A stretch of 64,000 nt of DNA from Triglochin maritima. Lineage: Eukaryota > Streptophyta > Magnoliopsida > Alismatales > Juncaginaceae. The translations under genes were made by a program, and so were the position numbers. The first letter of the stretch is position 1. Each line of letters starts with the position of its first letter. The DNA is taken from the NCBI GenBank assembly GCA_963682175.1, contig OY821791.1, positions 30,254,326 to 30,318,325 on the forward strand, in the 5' to 3' direction. A model generated the notes under the pieces. It was not told the origin of the DNA. It worked only from the letters and a program-made list of their open reading frames with translations, and ran no database searches. Below, piece by piece: positions 1 through 10,149 of this stretch.

Positions 1-454
1 AAAAGGCTCCAACAAAAATTCAAAGATCACACTTTCTCAAACATTTTTCCAACGAAAACACAAGACCAAAAATAATACAGCTCATCTTCTCAATAATTTC
101 AAACAAATCATGCAAACGATACATAAAATTAAACAAAGCTAAAAAAAAGAAAACACCAATCACCGATCACTTCTTTTCTCTCCAAAATTACAAAGAAATA
201 ACACCTCACAGGTCATATTTTTTTCTTCAAATTCGTAAAAATACACATTGCAGACAGCTAAAGACATCTTCACAACATAAAAAAAAACGTATTTTCCTCC
301 AAAAATTTCAAGACAACCCCACAAACAGCTCTGAAACATCAAATATCATTTTTTCCCTCTCAAATTTGAAGTAAAACACACCAGAACGAGCTCCGACACA
401 CCCGAATTCCGAATAAAATCAAAGAAAGAAGATCATCCCAACTCCAAAATACCC

Positions 455-815
455 AAGATCTCACCTTTTCTACAGAATCCGGAAAGGAAACACCCAAAAA
501 AAACACGCCTTTCTTTGAAATTTCGAACAAAAACAGGAAAAGAAATCCCAAACTCTCACCTTTTCTACAGAATCCGGAAAGAAAACACCCAAAAAACAAA
601 AATTGCGCTTCTATCCAATATTTCGAACAAAAACAGGAAAAGAAATCCCAAATTCCCAACTTTTCTATAGAATCTGGGAAGAAAGCACCCAAAAAACACA
701 CAAAAATTGCGCCTTTCTCCGAATATTCCTAAGAAAAAAGAGAAACGGAAACCCGAGATCTCACATTTTTCTACATAATCTAGAAAGAAACCACCAAAAA
801 CATGAAAAAAAAGCG
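455..815. repeat. Imperfect tandem repeat (~95-106 bp unit) in eEF1B intron 1
   Basis: Four diverged copies of a unit containing TTTTCTACAGAATC and CACCCAAAAAA start near 466, 561, 661 and 767. They lie inside the first intron of the eEF1B gene, between the left window edge and the exon at 838. The sequence to the left (1-455) is AT-rich intron with no recognisable feature. Confidence 0.7.
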
Positions 816-837
816 GAACCAAAGAAGCCACACGCAC

Positions 838-923
838 CCAGAGATGAAGGTCTTGCCGGAGAGAAAGTCGTCGAGGGTCTTAAGACCGGCGTCGGTGTGG
901 AGATCAGTGAAGGAGACGGCCAT
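838..923 (-). CDS. Elongation factor 1-beta/delta (eEF1B guanine-exchange subunit), exon 1, partial gene
   Basis: The minus strand from the ATG at 923-921 reads MAVSFTDLHTDAGLKTLDDF followed by LSGKTFIS and a split Gly codon, then a GT donor at 837. This is the conserved N-terminus of plant eEF1B beta/delta, the cytosolic nucleotide-exchange factor that reloads eEF1A with GTP during translation elongation. Only 28 complete codons plus two bases are in the window; the exon leaves in phase 2 and the remaining exons lie beyond the left edge. The start is supported by a TATA box about 80 bp upstream, by telo-box motifs in the leader, and by the family pattern in which the first exon ends near the ISG residues. 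The C-terminal exchange domain is not visible, so beta and delta paralogues cannot be separated. Confidence 0.85.
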
Positions 924-1005
924 TGGAGTCGAAAAACCCTAAAATGAGATAAAGAAGAAACCCTAGAACAGAAGACAAACAGGGGTCTCGGCGGCCGCCG
1001 ACGAG

Positions 1006-1013
1006 ATTTTATA
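1006..1013 (-). promoter_or_regulatory. TATA box and telo-box leader of the eEF1B gene
   Basis: TATAAAAT reads on the minus strand at 1013-1006, about 83 bp upstream of the ATG. The leader between them carries AAACCCTA-type motifs on the plus strand near 934 and 959. Such telo-boxes are common in the promoters and leaders of plant translation-machinery genes. No transcription start can be measured here. Confidence 0.6.
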
Positions 1014-1204
1014 CCGACCCCAACAAATATTTAGGATTTGTTTCTTCAAGGGTTTAGATGCAAATTTGACAACAAGAATATGCTCTGGAAACTAGTTCGT
1101 CCCGGAACTACTTAAATCATCTTTTGAAATTACAAAATTGGCCTTAACAATATATTTAATATTCATATCGTCTCGTGCTTGTAAATTAGCCCTACGGTAT
1201 TGTC

Positions 1205-2440
1205 CAACGTTTACGTAGGCGACCGCCTAGGCGTTAGGCGGTCGCCTAGGCGGTCGCCGGTGGCGGTGGTCGCCTGGGCGACCACCGCCTTTCGCCCAGC
1301 AGAGCTGGGCGAAATAGGCGATCGCCTAGGCGATCATTTCGCCTAGGCGATCGCCTAGGCGAGAGCCGTTGGAGGCTCTCCAACGGCTCTCTCCTTTTAA
1401 TTTTTTTATTATTATTTTTTTCAAAAATTACAACTTTGCCACTAGCCCCAAATCCTATATAAACCCCTCCAAACCTCTTCATTTTTCACACATCTCTCAT
1501 TCTCTTCTTCTTCATAATCCTATTCTCATCATCAACCTTCCTAATCATCAAGTTTTGCGATTAAGTCTCCGGTCTGGTGCTTAGTTTTGAAGTTGGAAAG
1601 TGAAATCTCCGATCCGTTTCTTCATTCTTCAACCGTCAAAATCAAGTGCACTCTTTCTAACTTCTCTTTAGAATTAAATTAATTAGTATTTGGGACATTC
1701 TTCGCTGGAGAGGAGCTTACATGGGCCGATGTCGAGGAAGCAGCTTTGGGACATTCTTCTTCACGGAGACGCTTTGCTCGATCCATGTCCACTGCATCTG
1801 ACCCACGGTGTTCTACTGCATCTGACGCGCCATTATTAGGTCGTGGCATGGATGATGCCATCGTTCACATCAGTTCTAGAGATCCAGGTGCATCGAGTTC
1901 TCAACCACCGATGGACATCGACGAGCAATATGTCCAAACCGACGATGAAGAAACTGAAGAAGATGATGTCTACGTCGACAATCCGAATGAGAACGACTCC
2001 GACGACTCTGATGGTGGTGGAGGATATGATATGGTTCCCAGTTGGACATTAGATCAATGTGTCCAATGGAATTAGTTAGTTAGCTTGTAATTCTACTTTC
2101 TCTTTTATCTACTATTGTATGAACTCTGAGTTACTTTGTAATCGTACTACTGAGCAATAAATTGTATACCTAAGTGTTTAGGTGGGTAGAGGGGGTGCCT
2201 AGTGAGGCCTTGGTCGAGGAACTAGGTGTCTTTTCGAAGCCTAAACATGTATGGTAGTTTTAGAAAATATTTGTGTATTTTTTTCTATTTTTCCCGATTT
2301 TTCCCGATTTTTTTATCTATTTTATGAAAATTAATTGAATTTAAAAAAAAAAAAATTACCGCCCAGCCCTGGGCGGTCGCAAGACGCCTGTCCTCACCTT
2401 GGCGGAGGCGTCTAACGCAGACGCCTACCCCATGGGACAG
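1205..2440 (+). mobile_element. hAT element copy P, internally deleted (Ds-like)
   Basis: The left part (GC-rich CGCCTAGGCG subterminal palindromes, TATATAAA at 1456-1463, leader to about 1690) and the right part (last ~125 codons of a hAT transposase, 1701-2075, then the 3' end) are nearly identical to the two ends of the full-length minus-strand copy M. The central ~2.2 kb, equivalent to M positions 3163-5328, is missing. The deletion joint carries about 13 bp of filler copied from 60 bp downstream. It has no complete coding sequence and would need transposase from elsewhere to move. Confidence 0.75.
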
Positions 2441-2520
2441 GCGTCTTGCGTATACGCCCTCCCTTTGGGACAGGCGTCTTGCGACCGCCCAGGGCTGGGC
2501 GGTAATTTTTTTTTTTTTAA
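2345..2520. repeat. GC-rich palindromic junction between the two hAT copies
   Basis: The junction is a near-perfect inverted repeat: poly-A/T, then CGCCCAGCCCTGGGCG, then GACGCC-type repeats centred near 2430, then the mirror image. The two hAT 3' ends meet here. The inner part (AGACGCC/GGCGTCT units) resembles the GC islands found in elements A, B and C. Confidence 0.65.
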
Positions 2521-5500
2521 ATTCAATTAATTTTCATAAAATAGATAAAAAATCAGGAAAAATCGGGAAAAGGAGAAAAAAAATACACAAATATTTTCTA
2601 AAAATATCATACATGTTTAGGCTTCGAAAAGACACCTACTTCCTCGACCAAGGCCTCACTAGGCACCCCCTCTACCCACGTAAACACTTAGGTATACAAT
2701 TTATTGCTTAGTAGTACGATTACAAAGTAACTCATAGTTCATACAATAGTAGATAAAAGAGAAATTAGAATTACAAGTTAACTAACTAATTCCATTGGAC
2801 ACATTGATCTAATGTCCAATTGGGAACCATATCATATCCTCCACCACCATCAGAGTCGTCGAAGTCGTTCTCATTCGGATTGTCGACGTAGACATCATCT
2901 TCTTCAGTTTCTTCATCGTTGGTTTGGACATATTGCTCGTCGATGTCCATCGGTGGTTGAGAACTCGATGCACCTGGATCTCTAGAACTGATGTGAACGA
3001 TGGCATCATCCATGTCACGACCTAATAATGGCGCGTCAGATGCTGTAGAACACCGCGGGTCAGATGCAGTGGACATGGATCGAGCAAAGCGTCTCCGTGA
3101 AGAAGAATGTCCCAAAGCTGCTTCCTCGGCATCGGCCCATGTAAGCTCCTCTCCAGCGAAGACCGGATCTTCAGTTTCTACCAACCATGGATGCTCTTCG
3201 AAGAGATCGTAGTCCACACTGATGGGGTCATAAAATCCGGGTTTCTCCATCCTTTGCTGAAACCTTTGCCTTAACTTTTGGTTGTAGTTCACATACACCA
3301 AGTCATTCATCTTCTTCACAGCCAACCTGTTCCTTCTCGTTGAGTGCAACTGCTCGAAGACACTCCAATTCCGTTCACAGTCTGATGCCGAACATGTCAA
3401 TCCCAACACCCTCAGGGCCAACCTCTGTAATGCAATCTCTCCCATGTTTGCACCATACGATTACCACCAATCTATAGGTCTTCTTTCCGACCTTTGTCTG
3501 ACGACCATATCCCTCGAGAATATTCCGAGGGAGTTCTTGTAACGATCAAGTAAACCGCAAATCTTGCCTTATTCTGCAGGAGTGGGGACGAGCCGCTCTA
3601 CGACATCCATGAATCCAGGCATATGCTCATTGAAAGCTACATTTCGATCCTGAGGTGGGACAGAGAAGAAGGTACCAGGGTTGAGTAAGAAACCAGCAGA
3701 GTGTAGCGGTGATGACATCATCTTCCCTGGACCCCACCTGGTGTCAATGAGGTCGATGACTTTCTTGTACAACCTCGGGTTTCCGTCAAAGTTCCTCATG
3801 ATTTGTTCTTTGGCTTTCTCCATTGCGTCATACAGATATCTCATCGGTGGTTTCTCATCGCCGTCAACAAGTCTAAGAACCTGGACCATAGGTTGTGAGG
3901 CCTTCAGTGCCTTGACGACGTTGGTCCATAAACCACTTTGTAGAATAGTCTCGGCAACTTCAGTAGAGATCTCCTTCTTTTTCTTGTTCTTTATCCAACT
4001 TGCATTAGGATCGTTGTACTTCGGGGAAACAACAAAGGCTCGGAGTTTGTCTTTCTTCAGAAACAACCTTTGCAAACTCAGAAAGGTGGTGGCAAATCTC
4101 GTGACAGCAGGGCGTAGCAGGTTCTCTTCAATGGCAATTCGCATCCTCTTCAACAACATGGCAGAGCTGTTGAAATATTTGATGATCTTCCGAGCTAAAG
4201 CAATAGTCTTCAAAAACAACTTGCCAATATCCTCCAAGATGAGATCGATGCAATACGCTGCACAGGGAGTCCAAAACAATCTCCTTCTTTTTTGCTGCAA
4301 CATCCTACCGGCAAGTACGTACGCGGAGGCGTTGTCGGTGACCACCTGAACAACATGTTCTTTGCCAATCTCGCCAACTACCTTGTCCATCAGCTTGTAC
4401 AGGTAGTCTGTGGTGTGAGAGTGACCGGAAGCATCTACAGACCTCATGAACATGGTACCTGTCGGACAATTTACTAGAAAATTGATTATATTCCTACCGG
4501 ACCTATCAGTCCAGCCATCTGTCATCAACGTGCACCCGTATGTTGCCCAATCTTGTCTGTACGATTCTAGTATACCTCTAGTGTAGTCAATTTCCTGTTT
4601 AAGGCACGAGTCACTAACTTCATGATACGTCATGGGTTTAAGTCCGGGTCCGTAAGTACAAGCAGTGGATATTGCTTCCTTCCACTCAGGCGTCCTTACA
4701 GTGTTGAATGATATACCACATCTATAGAAAAGCCTAGACCATTTTTGATTAATTGTTTTCCTATCTTCTTTTCTAAAGGTTCTTTCGATGGTTGTTTGTT
4801 GGGGGCCGGAAACCACGTCCTTCCCACGTCCGCAAAATGGTTCCCACAAACGTTGTTTTGGTCTCTTTCGACCAGGAACGGGGCGAGAACGGGAGGTTGG
4901 GGTCCGAGCAGAATCGGAACCCGACCCGGTTTCTAGATCAAATTCTATGTTTTCTCGGTCTACATAATCATCAAGACATACATTTTCGTTTTGTAATGTC
5001 CTACTGTTTCTAATCATGTATGCAGTTATGTCTTGTTTAATAGAGTCAGGAACTTTATCACAAGGTCTAGCATTGCTACCGGGTGTGTGTGCAAGATATT
5101 GTTTGTGACGGGCTATACCACCTCTAGTTTCATTACCACATAACTCACAGACAATACAATTTTTATCATTAGCACTAATGTAATGGGCAGTATTCCAACC
5201 GGGGTCATTTGTACGGGTAGGTCTTAGGTCATCGTAACTCTCGTGATGCATAGGTAGACTAGTGTCGGGTACGTAAGCCATATCTTAAAACTAGACTAAT
5301 ATAAAATTTAGACTAATATGAAAATAAAATACTAATTAATTTAATTCTAAAGAGAAGTTAGAAAGAGTGCACTTGATTTTGACGGTTGAAGAATGAAGAA
5401 CCGGATCAGAGACTTCACTTTCCAACTTCAAAACTAAGCACCAGACCGGAGACTTAATCGCAAAAACTTGGTGATTAGGAAAGTTGATGATGAGAATAGA

Positions 5501-5735
5501 ATTATGAAGAAGAAGAAGAAGAGAATGAGAGATGTGTGAAAAATGAAGAGGTTTGGAGGGGTTTATATAGGATTTGGGGCTAGTGGCAAAGTTGTAATTT
5601 TTGAAAATAAAAATAAAAAAAATAAAAAGCAGCTCTCGCCTAGGCGATCGCCTAAGCGAAATGATCGCCTAGGCGATCGCCTATTTCGCCCAGCAGAGCT
5701 GGGCGAAAGGCGGTGGTCGCCTACCTGAACATTGT
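2440..5735 (-). mobile_element. hAT element copy M, full length with broken transposase
   Basis: The element carries subterminal GC-rich palindromes at both ends (2,440-2,515 and 5,633-5,725), a TATATAAA box on the minus strand at 5569-5562, a leader and a transposase reading frame from 5281 to 2786. It lies tail to tail with copy P, so 1,690-2,345 and 2,515-3,150 form a long inverted repeat. Outer boundaries are approximate, because the ends are themselves palindromic and I could not identify an 8-bp target duplication. Confidence 0.75.
2786..5281 (-). pseudogene. hAT transposase with two in-frame stops
   Basis: The 570-codon first part has a BED-type zinc finger (Cys45, Cys48, His59, His65), a basic linker, and the DUF659/RNase-H-like core with the acidic motifs MTDGWTD and VTDNASAY. 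The second part (3445-2786) has the hAT dimerisation segment with SASDCERNWS and RRNRL, then an acidic tail. The two parts share one frame but are separated by stops at 3571-3569 and 3463-3461, both TAA where the context suggests CAA. The PCAAYC motif has Tyr where plant relatives usually have His, a further sign of decay. The protein would cut and paste hAT elements in the nucleus; this copy looks inactive unless the stops are read through. Confidence 0.85.
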
Positions 5736-5762
5736 ATTTAATAATTAAAAAAAATAAAAAAT

Positions 5763-5990
5763 GTGGAGGCGTCTGCGAGAGACGCCTCTCGCATGGTGAA
5801 GGCGTTTGTCGGAGACGTCTCCTCCTTTGGGGAGACGTATGCCGCAGACGTCTCCTGCAATTGTATGGCGTCCGCGGGAGACGTCCCCCGTATGGGGCGG
5901 GCGTTCGCGGTAGCCGCTCCCCCCATGAGGGGAGCTGCTAACTCGGACGCCCGCCCCATGCGGGGGGCGTCCCCCGCGGACGCCCATAAA
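5763..5990. repeat. GC-rich island of GGCGTC/GACGCC inverted repeats (island 1)
   Basis: About 230 bp consist of degenerate alternating GGCGTC and GACGCC/GACGTC half-sites, with CCATG-like spacers, embedded in otherwise AT-rich DNA. Open reading frames across it on both strands are low-complexity translations of the repeat and are not treated as genes. Confidence 0.7.
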
Positions 5991-6529
5991 TTTTTTTAAT
6001 TTTTTTTGAAAACAATTAAAATACGTAATGTTACCGTATATGGGTACACCCGGGGGAACTGTTGGTTGCTTGTCTGGCCTCCGAGACATTCGTGATCTTC
6101 TGTAGTAGGTATATGAAGAGAAAGTTGTGAGAAAAGTGTGAAATGGTGAGATATATAAACAAGAATAGGAGGAAGGGCAATTTGGTAATTTGAAGAGGCG
6201 ATTTAAGTAATTTTGGGGCGATGTTTAGCAATCCAGTTTTGTTTTTCGGTTGTCGAGATAAAGGTTCATTGCAATAGTAAAAGTTTTTTAACTGAATTGC
6301 TATTCGTCGCCCTAAAACTACTTAAATCGCCCCAACAGATTACCATTTTGTCATTCTCTCATTTCTACTGCTATAACACGACATTTTACCCTCCTATCAC
6401 ACATCTCTCTTCATCTTCCTCTTATTATCATAAAAATAATGTTTTGGAGGTCAGTAATAAGCCAACGGACGCCCCGGTGTACTCGAATCTGTTAAATATC
6501 CAACATCTTTTTAATAAAAAATTGCGGGC

Positions 6530-6682
6530 GTCCGACGGAGCCGCCCAGCGTAGGAGAGGGGCGTCTGGGTAAGACGCCTCCCCCATTGGGGGCGTTTTAC
6601 CCAGACGCCCCTCCTTTGGGACGGGCGACTTAGCCAGACGCCTCTCTCCTACGAGGGGCGGCTCCGTCGAACGCCCGTAATT
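6530..6682. repeat. GC-rich palindromic island 2 (element B, left)
   Basis: Alternating GGGGCGTCTGG and CCAGACGCCCC-type half-sites form a run of nested inverted repeats, the outer arms (GCGGGCGTCCGACGGAGCCG and its mirror) closing the whole island as one large palindrome. Confidence 0.7.
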
Positions 6683-6999
6683 TTTATTATTTTTTTATTA
6701 AAAAGATAATTGATTATAAATTTAGATAATTGCTAAATTAATTAATAAGTTAATAATTACTATATTCGGATGACCGATACCCATTCGGTACACCGAATAG
6801 AAATTTCCAGAAGAATGTCAAATGACCGGATGACCGGGTAGACATCAGTAAACCGACCCAAGGATTCCAAGAAGATAAAAAACTTATTGTCTTTACGATC
6901 ACGGTGGACTGATGGAAACTCGGTCATCCGCATGGAACATGTTCGGTAGACCGAGAAGCAAATGGTCGACCGTCCGACATCTCACCTTACAATTAGCTT

Positions 7000-7168
7000 T
7001 TGCAAGTGATGAAAATTCAAAAATTTACAGATCCAACAATTTCAAAATCCAAAAAAATTACTGTCGAGGTGGTATTTGTAAGTTGGGATGTTTTACCGAA
7101 GGGGATTTTGGATCTTAAAAATTGTTGGATCTGGAAAAATTTTGAATCTTTATCACTTGCAAAAAAAC
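7000..7168. repeat. Long imperfect hairpin in element B
   Basis: The arm 7000-7056 (TTGCAAGTGATGAAAATTC onwards) and the arm 7106-7168 are reverse complements with about seven mismatches or small gaps over roughly 57 bp; the loop is about 50 bp. The right arm plus flank (7106-7212) recurs in the Harbinger-type MITE at 54,854-54,957. Confidence 0.7.
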
Positions 7169-7274
7169 TCATTGTAATCCGACCCGTTATCACCGAAAAC
7201 TTGCAAATGAACGTCAAATAATTTGAGATAACAGACCGTATAATTTTAAGATTTTATTATTATTATTTAAAAAA

Positions 7275-7400
7275 ACGGACGTCTAGCTAAGTCGCATCCA
7301 CCATGGTGGAGGCGTCTAGCTAAGCCGCCTCCACATAGGTGGAGGCGTCTGGCTAACACGCCTCCACCTATGTGGAGGCGGCTTAGCCAGACGCCCGAGT
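7275..7400. repeat. GC-rich palindromic island 3 (element B, right)
   Basis: Repeated GGTGGAGGCGTCTRGCTAA half-sites alternate with their complements around CCATGGTGG-like centres. The island directly follows a minus-strand start region at 7455. Confidence 0.7.
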
Positions 7401-7605
7401 CGGGAAAAAATTCCGCTCCCGTTACCTCGCCGGATTCAGGTGCTTTGTCAGACATTTTCGTGGTGTTGGTACTAGAAATGTGAGTAAAACTGAGTCAAAC
7501 ACCTTGTTTAAAGACACGGGACGAAATGGGTATTAATTGATTTGTTAAGGGCAAAAATGTCCTTTTTGGGGCGATTTAAGTAGTTTTCCGGTGACGAATA
7601 GTAGT

Positions 7606-9719
7606 TCCCTTTTTTAAAGTCAAGGCTGGATTATTTGTGAACATAACAGGGGAACAAAATTCCGATTACAACTAATAGGATCGATAAAGATTCATTTCAA
7701 ACAAACCATATCACTGAGAGTACATGCTTGCAAAAAACCTAAGAAGATAAGACGCTACGAGGACTGATATCACTAAGAGATATTACACCCCGATAATCGT
7801 TCTTCAGATATGATAACACAGTTCACCAATTTGCATAAAGATTGTACCGTTTCCACAATAACACAAAATAATTTATGATTTTTTGTTGTTGTGGATTAAA
7901 CATATAGGAATCATCGTTAAAGTAAATCTTTATCTCATGAATATAATAAGTAAATATTGATAATTCCCGGTTAACTTTATTTGTGTAATATCTCTTTATA
8001 TATTTGAATCTTTGTAACAATTCTCTTCTGAAGAATGTTCGAACTGCAAGTCGGAAAATAATTGACTTCTCTCCAGTCATTTATTTCAAAAATTATCATT
8101 CAAATATTCACGGGTACGTGTTTAATCTCTTCAGGAGTGGAATGATATGCATATTCTCTTTGTTTGTTCATATGGTGATCTTTTCATATATCGTTTATCT
8201 TCATTATAATTTTCCTTAAACAATTTAGTCATTCAATGACTCTCATATCAATATCAAGTGAGTTATACAAATTTGTAGTCACAACATATCGCATATGTTT
8301 ATCTATATTTATGTCATACTAATCAAGTAACACAACGTAATATTATACATTTCGAGAGAATGAGTAACATCATAATGGATGTTGGGTTCTACGAAAAACC
8401 CTTGTGTTACTACTCGTTTTATAATGTACCACCATGTTATTGTAATGTGATTTCTATTCACATTCTTCAAAAATTAGGACTATAGGTCCAAACAATTAGT
8501 TTATTAACGAGTCTAGTTCTACATTGTTCACATTCTTTTATTCGTTCAAATACGAATGCTTCTCTCATTCTTATAATGTTATAGGTTCGGGATCCAAATT
8601 TTCTCTTGAATTAACATACTCTAAGAAGATGAATTAGTCATCGACGATTACCTTTTTATGTTTCACTCACGCATTAACATAGTTGATTGTAACTTTTATA
8701 ATAATCAAATCATCGTCATTTTCCAAAAAACAATAGGATTTGACCGTTATGTATTCCTGGAATTGTTACATTTGGTAGCAACTGCTTTAATTTTACCGGG
8801 TTTATATTCTTCATCAATAACCTCTTCAAAAGATTATAATGAGTGACTAATTTGTATTTCCTCAAATAATATATGTTCTAGTCTACGCTTCCGATGTTGG
8901 TTGAGCTTAAATATATTTTATCGTGTGGAGATCTCCACTTTATAATATGCACTTTATGTTTAGTAACACAAGACTTAGTCACTCTTTTGTTAGCAATAAA
9001 CACGTATGACAAATTTTTGCTAGATATTGCAAGTTAATGATTTTATGAACTTCAAGTTCAAACATACTTGTACGTATATATATTCTCTTATGAACTTCGG
9101 GTTCAATATGATACATTTTCTTGACCTTCTTTAAGCTTCTAGTTTTCTCTCCCTAATGCCAACAAAATGTGCCTCTATATATAATTGTTGAACTGGAGAA
9201 TAAAATACATCGCCCTTCAAGGACTTCAAGTATTTAAATATTAACAGGAATATGAATCCTGCTGAAATGTCCAATTTAATTTTAGGTCCTTAAATTGTGG
9301 ATGTGGTAATCTATTAATCTCAGATGGGAAACATTTCATTCCATATTGTACAAGTAAAATAATGGAACATTCATAGCATGATGTATATATATAAAAAATA
9401 TGAATATTATCAACAGGTATGCACATTAATGTATCATGTATATGATCCATATTCAGAGATATTTTATAAATCTATGCTTTCTAACGTGTGATTCGGGCAC
9501 ATGATCCAATATACGAGGGTATATATTGTGATTTTGCAATAACTCATGCTTATGACTTTTCATTAACCCAATCAGTCATACCATATATTATTAGAATCAA
9601 TATTCATTTGATTCACCAGTGCAAGTCTTTTGACCAAGCCACCACATGTGCAAGACACATCGTTCAAAAGTCAGGTAAATTTCTCAAAAGCATGTTTCCT
9701 CTCTGGCATGATTGTAGTA
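7606..9719. other. AT-rich intergenic DNA without a recognisable gene
   Basis: Short open frames only, none with recognisable domains or coding character. The sequence may be old transposon remnant, but I see no ends or motifs that would name it. Confidence 0.5.
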
Positions 9720-9937
9720 GGGTGTTGCTAAACATCGCCATTAATTTACTTAAATCGCCCACGCCTTTGACTATTTTGCCCTCCATTTCCACTCTATTTC
9801 CCATTTGATCCTCCATTTTCAAAATAACTCTCTCTTCACTTACCCTCACCCCCACCACCAATGACAAGGGAAATGTCTGGTGGACCGTCAACGGCAAACC
9901 CCACCGGTAACGTGCGTTTTTAAAAAAAAAGAAAGAA

Positions 9938-10002
9938 AGGTGAGGCGTCTGGCTTAGACACCTCGTCCATGGTTGGGGCGTCTAAGCGAGACGCCCCGCC
10001 TT
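9938..10002. repeat. GC-rich palindromic island 4 (element C)
   Basis: A short version of the island: GAGGCGTCTGGC, then CCATGG-like centre, then GCGAGACGCCCC. It lies directly after the element's start codon region, as in elements A and B. Confidence 0.6.
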
Positions 10003-10149
10003 AAAAACAGTTGAAAAATTTAAATATTTAATTCTTATGGTGCGTAATCAAAATATTTCAAGTTTCGTTGCAAGATTTTGGTGGTGACGGGTAGATTATA
10101 GTGTGATTTTTGTAACTTCGGAAGTATTTCCAATATGTGACCAAAACAA

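Larger units (their letters stand above)
1085..6230. mobile_element. TIR element A (Mutator-like family?), interrupted by hAT insertions
   Basis: The left end near 1085-1155 contains ACTACTTAAATC and a downstream segment that matches the ends of elements B and C. The right end near 6190-6230 reads, on the minus strand, TTGCTAAACATCGCCCC then TTACTTAAATCGCC. From that right end, minus strand, there is a short leader, an ATG at 6089 and about 20 codons homologous to those in elements B and C, then a GC-rich island (5763-5990). If these two ends belong together, the hAT pair at about 1,200-5,735 inserted into the element. No target duplication was found, so the pairing is an inference. Confidence 0.35.
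6296..7605. mobile_element. TIR element B (Mutator-like, non-autonomous)
   Basis: The ends mirror each other over about 40 bp: CTATTCGTCGCC then ACTACTTAAATCGCCCC on the left, and the same motif reversed at 7570-7602. Just inside each end is a short leader with a start codon (6439 on plus; 7455 on minus), followed within ~40-110 bp by a GC-rich palindromic island (6530-6680; 7275-7400). No transposase is encoded. The interior holds a degenerate array of CGGT..ACCG motifs (6780-6975) and a long hairpin (7000-7168). A 9-bp duplication could not be demonstrated, because both flanks are T-rich. Confidence 0.55.

Noticed and set aside
603..947. 114-codon plus-strand frame over the eEF1B exon
   Set aside because: It runs antisense to the recognised eEF1B exon and through the tandem intron repeat.
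5732..5999. Several ~70-110-codon frames across GC island 1 on both strands
   Set aside because: Their translations are low-complexity products of the inverted repeats.
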